A DNA stretch of 64,000 nucleotides from Echinarachnius parma (taxonomy: Eukaryota; Echinodermata; Echinoidea; Clypeasteroida; Echinarachniidae): NCBI GenBank assembly GCA_037951105.1, contig JBAMJV010003788.1, positions 310,001 to 374,000 of the forward strand, written 5' to 3'. The notes below the pieces were generated by a model. That model did no database searches. It was not told where the DNA came from and saw only the letters and a program-made list of their open reading frames with translations. A program made the translations under genes and the position numbers. Below, piece after piece: positions 21,641 to 32,900 of the stretch (its first letter is position 1; every line of letters starts with the position of its first letter).

Positions 21641-22970
21641 GGCACTCTTGGAAGGATGGAATTATAGATGGAGCTAGATGGTATAAGGAAATTAACAATA
21701 ACCATCATATACAATTAGTATAAACAGTCATATAAATGAGTTACTCAGACAACACATATTTAATAAAGAAAAACAAACTGTATACTGGTTATTCATTGCA
21801 CTTTAATCATCAGTACAAAAAATATGGTACATTACCATGAAATGGTCATCTACATTATGAAATAGTTTTCTCGTACAAAAAGATTAAAGAGTAATAATTA
21901 TGTAATACTCTATACATACATTATGTACATACATAACATGGCATATATATTTTGATTTTAATACATCACAAGAATCGATTGACAAAACTAAGGTATAGCC
22001 CATACTTCATGTAAATCCTTTATCATGCAATAGATCATAACATTCCCTACTGCCTACTGGCAGACAGGCAGTCGACCAGAAGATGGAAAAAGAGAATGCT
22101 TCTTATCAGGCAGTCGACCAGGAGATGGATAAAGAGACAGCTTCTGACCACAATATTTGAGAGAAAAGGGAGAATGGGAAAGCTCTGCACAGATTGACTA
22201 GGAGGAATCTCCTGCCCAGATGGTCGATGAGGAAAAGGATAATGGAAGAGCTCCTGCAACATCACATCGGCTGAAAACTCCAAGCTAGAAGTTGCCAATA
22301 TCCTTCAGACTGATAAACCGAGAGCTCCTGTCCATGGACAAAAGGGACGAGGTTTTCTGGACAATCTCCAAGCAGGTTGATACGGAAACGGAGGATAATG
22401 GAAGATGGCAGAGGTGGATGACACTGAAGCTCCCGTGGACATGGACAAGGAAAGTAAAATATAAAAATATCTATGATTTTGTATGAAAGCGGTATGAAAC
22501 CTCAATATAACGAGCACCTTGAATCACTGGAATTTACTTGTTATATCAGATATCTCATTGCATCAGGGCTTTAAATAAATTTTAAAAATACATAGAACCT
22601 GAACCTGTAAAATTACCTCACTACACCAGGTACCACATTATAACAGAGCTTGTTATAAAGAGATTCCACTGTAGTGATCCATTAAAATTAGAAATTTTCC
22701 CAAAAGTAATATTTAATACTTCAATCATATACCAGCTTCATTGTAAGATTTTTGACAATTATGTTTACCTAGACAAAAAAGGAAAAAATCAATGTCCGAT
22801 TTTATCCAGATTGTTGGCGCGAGGTATCCAAATTTACTATGGACGACTGAGTATCCAAAATCAAATACTCTTGACTACGATCAAAATTCAATCTCCATAA
22901 TAAGGGAGACATTTTAAAAATTAAAACCCATTTCATTCTTATGTAAGCCAAACAACATGGTACAAGATAA

Positions 22971-23790
22971 GTCGTCGCTGGGCAATAAAAAGGGCAAAAT
23001 GGCCGATATTATCGTCAAATATCGATTTTGTTTTTATTTTATTTTCAGATAGAGTTCTTTAAAACCTATCCGATGATAGGTTTAGAATTCCCATATGTGC
23101 CCCACTTTTTGAGAAAATCAAAAATAACAAAAGGACAAAATGACAAAATTGCGCGTATTTGGGCAACAAAAAGGACAAAATCGTTTTCACGAACTGCCGA
23201 GAGGTGTTATTTGGTTAAGAATCAATGTATAACGAATGAAATGTGTTATTTTACTACTTTTCCGTAAGAATATAGCATTGATCACAATATCCGCACATGC
23301 GTACGGCCACAAGTTTAACCAATTTTAATTCAAGTGACTACGAAATAACCCTTGCATGTTTGGCATACACGACTAAACGCGCATATGATATGGGCAATAA
23401 AAAGGACAAAAATGGATTTGCCCTTTTAGCTGTCCATTATTGCGCCAAGTCGCGCGCATTGCCTGTGCATTATCAATGCGCGTAAAAGGGCAATTCGCGT
23501 TTTGTCCTTTTTCATGCCCAATATCGACGCGATATCGTGCATGTAAAAAGGGCAAATTCAGAAATGCGTAAATAACTCCGTTAAAAAGAACTGAGCGTAG
23601 GCCAAATTAAACGACTTGATCGCTTTATAGCCTACATTACTGTTTCACTTAACAATATTACTGGATTTGGCATTTGAAAAATATAATTGCCCAAAATGTC
23701 AAAATGTTGTTCCTTCCAAAAAATTAAGTATCGTTTTTTGCTATCGATACCGTCAATTTGTCCTTTTAATTGCCCAGCGACGAAGTGGGA
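22971..23790. mobile_element. Inverted-repeat element with repeated GGCAATAAAAAGGACAAAA words
   Basis: Left end TCGTCGCTGGGCAATAAAAA (from about 22972) is mirrored by TTAATTGCCCAGCGACGA (ending about 23781). Variants of GGGCAATAAAAAGGRCAAAA recur at about 22980, 23160 and 23392 on the plus strand, and as TTTGTCCTTTTT.ATGCCC/TTTGCCCTTTTA at about 23500-23760 on the minus strand, giving a nested palindrome. No transposase is seen. Confidence 0.65.
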
Positions 23791-25019
23791 AAGCTCAAAG
23801 GCATTTTGGTTGAATTTTACAAAGTTAATGGATCACTTTAAACTGACATATGATTCACTCGTCCAACAAATGTGTTTGGGTTTTGGCACACTACCAAGTA
23901 CCTTTCAACTTATTCACAGTGCAAATACAAAATCAGATATATTTCATTGAATTACAAAAATAAAGCATTTTATTTATCAATCAAGAATGTATAAGGAAAT
24001 ACAGATTTAATGTACATCCTATAGTTGATGAAAGTTGATGATACTAGTCAAACCTGTCTATAAAGACCACCAAAGGGGTAACAATTTTGTTTCTGTATCA
24101 GGAAGTGGAAGAAATTTCATTTCAGGTTTCTATATTTATAAGCAGGTGGGCTTTATAGACAGGTGATCACAGGATTGGTTGTACTCCCAATGCACTGATT
24201 TTGAAGTGGCAAACATATCTAATGTATAGGCATGCCTCCACACTAACTTTTGTTCTGTACTGGCCTGTTTGGGCAAGTAAAATCATAAATTTGAAAATTG
24301 TACTTGCCCCAATATAAAATTGACTTGCCCTCCTGCTTCTAGACGAGATTTACACCTACAAAGCTTCATTGTTTTTCTCATAGTTGAACAATCATTTAGT
24401 TGCCCGATTGGGCAAGCAAACTACACAATTTATTAAATTTTACTTGCCCGACACTTTTTACTTGCCCCGGGCAAGCGGGCAAGTGCTAGTGGTATAGGTA
24501 TTAGTACTTGGTGCTTGTTTTACTTTTATAATTTTATATATAACTCAGCAATAGTCCTCCATGTCCTGGTACAGCATAGTTTCAATGTTGAAGTTGCGAA
24601 AAAATATTACATAACTGTCATAATTATGTGCATGTAACTCTACAGGGTACTAGGGGCCAAGCGCCCCTCGGCAACGATGGGCGTGCATGCATAGCCATAG
24701 GATTCTGAATACAGTAATGGCTTGCGCTTCGATTCTTTTCGATGAGTGTATTATCGCATAAATAAACGTTGCTCACAGTGCGTTCAAACATATGCTTGAT
24801 TGACTCATCGAACAGTTTTCCCATGATCAGGATTTAGAGCGAAATATGGATTTAGATGACACAGAGATTGGAGATATGTATATGTTTAGATATAAGTAAA
24901 AGTTCTGCTCGGAGTCGAAACATTTGGCACTTTCCCCCTCTCTTCATTATGTGTTGTCTTTTCATTGTTCTGATTCTTCGTAGGCTTCCATAACATAATT
25001 TGTATAGAACTACTTTTTT

Positions 25020-25442
25020 AATGAGCTTGCGCCTCATTTGTGTATGTAATTTTTTGCTTTTTTTTCTACATGTATTATTGTAATTGCCAGTTGTGCTTGA
25101 TTTTTTTGTTGTTGAGGGATCCACAATTTACAAGCAATGCTTTTCAGTGGATCCCTCCATTTTTTTCAGTCCATGATATAAAAAAAAAAAAAGAAAAGAA
25201 AAAGGATTGTTTATTTTGTTTGCTTAAAATGGATTACGTTATTGTATAATATATTATATTGCTGTATAAGCTCATTTTGTTCCATTATATTATGTACTGA
25301 ATTGTAAATTAATATTTTGTTATATTATGTATTGAATTGTAAATCAATATTTTCGTTATATTATGTACTGAATTGTAAATCGATATTTTGTTATATTATG
25401 TTCTGAGAAAAATGAAATAAAACGAATTTGAATTTGAATTAT
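25020..25442 (+). mobile_element. Probable LINE 3' end with 45-base tandem repeats
   Basis: Three tandem units of about 45 bases (TTATATTATGTACTGAATTG plus TAAATCAATATTTTG) at 25272-25410 are followed by AATAAAACGAATTTGAATTTG, a tail typical of CR1/L2-like LINE 3' ends. No ORF remains, so the assignment rests on the tail only. Confidence 0.45.
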
Positions 25443-25554
25443 GTTTTCTGTACGACAAGTTCTCAGCATCAATGGTACTGTAATGTCAACATGTTCTATC
25501 CTGTCCATTTCAGAGGTGAAATAACAGTCCTTTAACTATTAGGTAGATAAACAT

Positions 25555-26660
25555 GTGGACATCAATTCAAGTCAATTTCATATAATAATAGCCATTTGAT
25601 GTACTTTTAAAGTCAGTCAAGGGCGAGTCCAGGCCCAGGGCCAGTAAATGTTATGGTGTCATGACATCAACCAAATGATATACCTTACTCACATATCTTC
25701 CAATTTGTGACCGGAGAAAATAGTAGATTTCACCAATCATTACTGGGTAAGCAAACTTGTCCATGGAGTCAATTACATGCATGAACTGTTGTTTCATTTA
25801 CTTTCAATATTACTTGATCAAAAATCAATAGAAAGTGAACAAGACCATGTCTTGACGTCAGCCAAATTATATACCTTACTCACACATCTTCCAATGTGTG
25901 ACAGGAGAAAAGGACAGTCCTCTTGTTAATAGATGGAAAACATCTCTATTGTGTTTATTACATTCATCAACAGTTGTTTGGTCTTTCAATTTCACTCAAT
26001 TGGCAAATCCATAATAATAACTGTTATTTATATAGCGCTATTCCCGTGGGGATCATAGCGCTTGACACGATTATTATTACCCCGGTCAACGGATACACAC
26101 TGCAATCATAGCATTGAGCAAGTTAACATGATTGCATCATGATGTCAGCGTGATGATAATAATTTACTCTCACATATTTCAATCAGTGATGGGGAAAAAA
26201 TAGCAGTCATATGCACATTTCATTACTGGTTACGCAAACTTGTCCATAAGAGTCAATTACATGCATCAACAGTTGTTTGATGTTCTTTCAATTTCACTCG
26301 TTTGGCAAATCAGCGAAGTCAGCGAAATGTTATACCTTACTCAAACATCTTCTCATGTGTGACAGGGAGAAAATCATGTCCATCGCTTCCATTTCCAGTC
26401 AACTGCATGCACTAACAGATGTTTGATGTGTACTTCCAATTTCACTCGATGACAAGTCCACACCCGTAAAGTGATCATGACATCAACTAATGATATAACA
26501 AACTCACAGATCTTCAACTGTGTAACATGTAAAAAAAAAAAAGAACAGTCCTCTCCCTACTAGTTGGAAAAATGTGTCAATCAATTCAATTACATGCACT
26601 ACCAGTTGTTTGATGCACATTAAATTTCACTTGATGGCAAGTACATAACCATTGAACGCG
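25555..26660. repeat. Degenerate tandem repeat downstream of TOP3A stop
   Basis: About five diverged units of 150-250 bases share TATACCTTACTCACA.ATCTTC, 'GTGTGACAGGAGAAAA', 'CAATTACATGCATCAACAGT' and 'TTTCAATTTCACT'. The array begins about 250 bases beyond the TOP3A stop codon and may be part of the 3'UTR. An AATAAA on the minus strand lies at 25954-25959. At 26010-26070 another repeat (TTTATATAGCGC) has been inserted, also seen at 40300. Confidence 0.6.
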
Positions 26661-26910
26661 ATGTCATCATGACATGGCATCACGTCAAAACACCGAAAAG
26701 TGTTGTTACGATTTTTAGAAGCAAGCCCAAATAACAGTCGACGCATTGTCAGTTCTTCCTATCCGCGATATTGATGTGACAGAAGGCTTCGTCTACTGAT
26801 GAAAGCACCTCTGCATGGTCAATTGGTGCATAGCAGCCATGGAAGGGAGAATTCTTGCATCGGCGAAGGTAGGCGAGTAGGTTGGCATGATGTAGTATTA
26901 CTTCTCGCAA

Positions 26911-26942
26911 TCACTTCTGTGGACAGGATCGCTTTGTGTGTC
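26911..26942 (-). CDS. TOP3A: TOP3A terminal exon ([10 protein letters not shown], stop)
   Basis: Completes the knuckle [14 protein letters not shown] (C-x2-C-x4-H-x4-C) and stops at TGA (26911-26913). Acceptor GTTTTTACAG. A decayed copy with an in-frame stop lies at about 27168-27222. Confidence 0.9.
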
Positions 26943-29900
26943 CTGTAAAAACAAAAAGAGTAGGAAAAGTTTGGTAAAAACCTTGTTTCAAATGTCAATA
27001 TGGTCAAATCTGATTAGATATGTTGCTCCAATTGCACCTGCAGCCAGGAAATCCTTCCTTTCTTTTCCTTAGTGTAATGATCAAAGTGTCTTCGCGATGC
27101 CAAATTGCATATAGTTGCCAGGGTAGATATAATTCTGGTGGTGAAGAAGGGGGAGCAGCTTTGCAATGATTGATGTAGTATACTTCTTGCAATCACTTCT
27201 GTGGACAGGACCGCTAAGAGTGTCCGGTGAAAAAGAGAGGGAAACAAAATGGAAAAGTTATGCTACCAATAAACCTCGTTTTCAAATCTTAGTGTGGTCT
27301 CCTCGCGTCAGTACCCACATGGTGAAATTAGTATTTCCTGAGTATGTAAGTGAGTGCAATAAAATAAAGGTACCGGGTAACATTGTCTGAGGATATATTG
27401 AACACAAAAACAGTTCAATTCAGAGGTGAACGATCAGTTATATTACGAATATGTATATCAAATAGCCAGTTAATACAAAAGTTGGGGCAAAACCTTTAAG
27501 GAAATGAAAATAACTACAAGTTTTTTTTATAAAAGCGTTGCATGTAATACTCTTATAACTATATCTTCTTTTCATTATTTTCACTTAGCCCAAACTAATA
27601 CGTTAGCCATGAATGTTGAATGTAAAATCTGTGCATAGCGGCCACCTAAGCCTAAGGGAAACGAAACAAAAATGAACACTGTAGGCAGGTAGTCATTAAA
27701 ACAGGTTCAGTAACACTGTTGTTCTCTGCAGGGAGTTCATATTTTCTGGCCACTGAAGGGAGTTCATATTTTCTGGCCACTGAAGTTGTATGTGGCTGCT
27801 AAGACAGGTTTGACTTTACTTTTATAATACAGCCAATCCTGCTGTTGAAGCTACCTGTCTATAGCAGCCCACCTGTCTATAGTGACCATCAAGAATGATA
27901 CCCTACAGTGGGAAACAATATCATGGAACCTGCCTATAAGGGTCACCTGGATACATTGACCACTTTTCTTGTTTTCCATTGGTGGTCACCATATACAGGA
28001 AAAGATAAGTAAAACATTAAATAACTAACCTTCTTGGTGACATAAACTACAGGTAGGCTTCTTCCTTTTCCCTTGTCCACCTCCACCACCACCTCCTCCT
28101 CCTCCTCCTCTCCCTCCTCTACCTCCTGATGACCAATTCTTTGATTGCCCACCCCTTCCACCTCCTAAAGACAAAGATCAGGAAGAAAATTGACTTTAAT
28201 AAGTACAAGAATTTATATTGTATTTTGAAATACTATATATGTTTAATAAAATAATTAGAAGTTAATACATAAGTGTGCGATACACTGATTCCAGATGACT
28301 TTATGATAAGGTGCTGGGTCAGAGGACAAATGGGGAAAACTGTTCAGTTTAGAGGAGAAAACATGGGTAACCGTTTGTATGTCTAACAGCCTAGTAATAT
28401 AAAAAGTCTTGGGGAATTATCATGATGCAAAAATATTGATTTTCACACTATAACAAAGTTAACCAGTATTTATTATCATGATACAAAAATATTGATTTTC
28501 ACACGATAAGAAATTTAACCAGTATTTATATTATTGTCATGATACAAAAATATTGATTTTCACAAGATAAAAAAGTTCACCAGTTTTTGTTTGTTTTGTC
28601 TATCTTTTGGGAGGACCAGTCATGAATAGGTTAGAGTGATCCATTAACTTCATAAAATTGGTCAAAAAGTGATATTTGGAACTTCAATTATATACCGATG
28701 TAAGATCAATCATCGTAAGATTCTTCTTCATGATGTGTGAAAATCTTGTTTAAAAAAAACACTATTTACTAGTGAAAAGGTGAAAACTGCCCATTGATTT
28801 TGACTACAATTGAAAGCCATTCCAGAACAATTTTCATTCAATCATAAACCTCTTCATAATAAGAGAGACATTTGAAAAATCAAAACCCATTTCATTCTTC
28901 TGATTACATGAAGCCAGACAATAAGGTACAAGAGACGTGTGTGAAAGATAAAATTGATATTGGTTGAATAGAGTTATTGGATCACTTTAATAAAATGATG
29001 GATCATTTTAATATAATGTAAGCATGCATACCTCTAAATGATGAGTTGTTGCTGAAGCCGTCTCTTGGTTTAGGGTCCTCATCAGCCCACTGGAAGTAGG
29101 AGCACTGGTTCTCCCTCGGTTTGGAGCAACAGTAGAACTCACGCCCCTTGTTCGGACCGTCTTTCTGCACAGTTCGCCTAAAAGGTGAGTGAATTCAAAG
29201 ATGAAATTTAAAAATTATATTGAACTATTATTATTATGCGATAATCTTTAATATCTTATCACTATATTTTGTACCTACATAATGTAATTTTCTTATGTTT
29301 GCTTGAACAGTCTCAGAAATGTATGTATTTATTTATTTGTTACATTAAGACCATATTAGGAAAAATTTTCATCTGAAAATTTGGCATGACATAGACAAGG
29401 CTCCGACCTACACACACACAAAATGGAAGGGAGCATCAGGATCTTTCAAGCTCAACCCTGAGGCAGGAAAAGGCGATGCTGCAGCCAAGGCGGCCCAAAA
29501 CTGTGCTTTAATATTGTAATACGAGTCTGATAACATTAGAAAAACAAACTTTGATGAGAACAGAAATGAGAAAGCTTACTTTGCTGCTGCAGAATTGCAC
29601 TGGCACATGACCTCTCCCCACACATTGGTAGAGCCGCCTTGACCCTGGTCCTTCGATCCAGACCCATAACCGCTTGACCGTTCTCCAGCATTGGACGTTG
29701 ACGATGAGGAGTTATATCCACCACCAAATCCTTTGTCAGAGGCTCCCCAGTTAGAGTCTCCTCGATTCGAGTTTGCTGCGTTTCCGAATCCTCCTGCGCT
29801 AGCTTCTGTGTTTTCATCTGACCACAAGAAGAAGTTGCAGCCACCAGACTGGCATTTGAAGAATTGACGACCTTGTGGGAGAAAATTAAAGAAAGATGAT

Positions 29901-32900
29901 GAGTTAAATCCAGCGCCAAAAGCTTTGTCCGAGGCTCCCCAGTTAGTCTTCTCGGTTAGAGTTTGATGGGTTTCCAAATCCTCCTGCACCGCCAACTCCT
30001 CCGGCGCTAGCTTCTGTGTTTTCATCAGACCACAAGAAGAAGTTGCAGCCACCAGACTGTCACTTGAAGAACTGGAGACATTGTGGGAGAAAATCAAAGG
30101 AAATTATTTGAAGCACTGGAATAAGATGAGTTAAATCCACCACCAAATGGTTTGCCCGAGGCCCCCCAGTTAGAGTCTCCCCAGTTCGAATTTGACGCGT
30201 TTCCGAGTCCCCCTGCGCCGCCAACTCATCCGGCGCTATCTTCTGTGTTTTCATCAGACCACAAGAAGAAGTTGCAGCCACCAGACTGGCATTTGAAGAA
30301 TCGGCGACCTTGTGGGAGAAAATTACAGGAAATTATTTGAAGCAGTGAAAGAAGAGGAGTTAAATCCACCACTAAAGCTTTTGTCCGAGGCTCTCCAGTT
30401 CGAATTTGACGCGTTTCCGAGTCCCCCTGCGCCTAGTATGTGTGTTTTCATATGACCACAAAAAGAAATTGCACCCACCGGACTGGCATTTGAAGAATTG
30501 GCGACCTTGTGGGAGACAATTGAAGGAGATTATTAAAGGCTTCAGGTTTTATGTGGATACTACTGACAAGAGTAAAAAGATTTGATAAGGGTCGCCACTG
30601 CTAGAGCCTCCAGAGTAATTAAGAATAATTTCGCTTAGAGATGAGCTCAAATTTGTACCTATAGTTCGTACTCCTGAAATAGAAACGAGTTTGCCATTTT
30701 CAGTTAGAGCCAAAGCCTAGAATAATTTTTCTTTTTAAAAATAAAATAACACGGCCCGGTGCCAATCTAGCCAATTTCTGGCAAAGTCATAATTTGTCCA
30801 CCGACAACGACGTAGAACCCGTCTGAACATAGATACTAGGCCAGTTTGTGCGCTCTAGCACACTGAGCGCACAGCGCATTGATGATTAATTAATTAGTGA
30901 TACCCAAGAGGAAATATATGACTAGAAGTAACAGGAGGGGCAGTGTCTGGTTCCCCTTTAATGATTACCTTGATTGGGTCCCTCTTTCCTCACGGTCAAC
31001 TGCTGGGCATCCTGACCACAGCTGCACACCACTGAGTTGCCTCCATCACCACTCGTAGACCCACCAGCTCCAGCCCCAGCCCCAGCCCTACAGAGAAAAA
31101 TAAACAGATTTTGGTATTACATTTTCTTATTTGTGAATTACAGTAAACTGCAGGGCATCCTGACCACAGCTGCACACCACTGAGTTGCCTCCATCACCAC
31201 TCGTAGACCCACCAGCCCCACAGCCCTACAGAGATAAATAAACAGATTTAGGTATTAAGTTTACTTATTAGTTTACCAAACCTGGTATTCTGAATTAAAG
31301 TTAACTGCAGGGCAACCTGACCACAGCTGCACACCTCAGAGTTGCCTCCGTTATCACTTGCAGATCCCCCAGCCCCAGCCCCAGGTATTAAGTTTTTGTA
31401 TTAGTTTACCAAACCTGGGGGTGTTTCACAAAGATTCTGATATTACAGTAAACTGCAGGGCATCCTGACCACAGCTGCATACCACTGAGGTGCTACCACC
31501 CGTAGCTCCACCAGCCCCAACCCTAAGGAGAAAAAACAAACAAATATATTATGATAATCTGCTTTATTAGTTTACCAAACCTGGGATGTTTCACAATGAA
31601 TCTCATAGTTTAACTTAAATTCCAAGTTAAACTTAAAGTTATGTTTTGGAATAAAACATGTTCAAAAGCCAAAATGCAAATTATTATAGACAATTAGGAT
31701 ATCTATTTGTTTTGAATTTCACATCCCCCACACTGATTACTGCCTTGAGATCTGTATTAGAGTCATAGACAGAGTACAGAGATGTTGCTGAATTTGTTAA
31801 CCATTAAGCAGTGGCAAAGCTAGATGGGGGGAGGTCACATGTCCCCTAATAATTTGACAACAAATAATTTAAAAACTTTAGTCGAAAATCTGTGAAGAAA
31901 TGAAGAAATACAAGATGTGCCCCCCACACAATAATTAACCCCCAATCTACGCTACTGCCATGAAGAGAAAAACATGTACATGTACCTAAATATTTCCCTT
32001 GAATTCCTGCAATGGTGTATCAAACATGAACTAGACAGAGTGCACTCACGGAGTGCATACCTCCCCAATGCTCAAATTTTGATTGGCTAACTTCAATATC
32101 CCTGCATGCTGCACGAACACACAAACACACGGGACCAAAAACATAACCTCCTTGGTGGAGGTAATACAAATTTGATTCAAATAATAATTTTTTTACTATC
32201 AATTGATCTACAAATCCTCAAAAACTGATTTTCACCTTGATATTTGTGAAAGAGGTGTCCTAGAACTTGTTGAGTTCGTCGAGAATGACCTTGAAGAGGA
32301 GTTGCCTTGACCCTGGTCCTTCGAACCAGACCCATAGCCGCTTGACCACTCTCCAGCATTGGACGTAGACGATGAAGAGTTATATCCACCACCAAATCCT
32401 TTGTCAGAGGCTCCCCAGTTAGAGTCTCCTCGATTCGAGTTTGCTGCATTTCCGAATTGTCCTGCACCGCCAATTCCTCCTGCGCTAGCTTCTGTGTTTT
32501 CATCTGACCACAAGAAGAAGTTGCAGCCACCAGACTGGCATTTGAAGAATTGGCGACCTTGTGGGAGACAATTACAGGAAATTATTTGTAGCAGTGAAAG
32601 AAGATGAGTTGAATCCAACGCTAAATCCTTTGTCCAAGGCTCGATTCCCAGTTATAGTCTCCCCAGTTCGAATTTGATGCATTTCCGAGTCCCCCTGCGC
32701 CGCCAACTCATCCGGCGCTATCTTCTGTGTTTTCATCTGACCACAAAAAGAAGTTGCAGCCACCGGACTGGCATTTGAAGAATTGGCGACCTTGTGGGAG
32801 AAAATTAAAGAAAGATGATGAGTTAAATCCAGCGCCAAAAGCTTTGTCTGAGGCTCCCCAGTTAGTCTCCTCGGTAAGAGTTTGATGGGTTTCCAAATCC

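Larger units (their letters stand above)
15917..26910. other. Intergenic region between TOP3A (3') and TMF1 (5')
   Basis: About 11 kb with no convincing protein-coding gene. It holds a tRNA-Ile, a tRNA-like relic, a TTAA MITE, simple repeats, poly-G/C tracts, an inverted-repeat element (22971-23790), a probable LINE 3' end (25020-25440), and degenerate tandem repeats beside the TOP3A stop. The stretch 22040-22500 contains a direct repeat of CAGGCAGTCGACCAG about 50 bases apart and several short readings that I cannot classify. Confidence 0.7.

Noticed and set aside
20913-21714. Cys/Val-rich and SINQ/YLSI-repeat readings up to 170 codons
   Set aside because: Artefacts of CA and GATA-type microsatellites.
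22047-22517. Candidate small gene (three overlapping readings)
   Set aside because: No start context, splice sites or recognisable domain; contains a short direct repeat, left unclassified.
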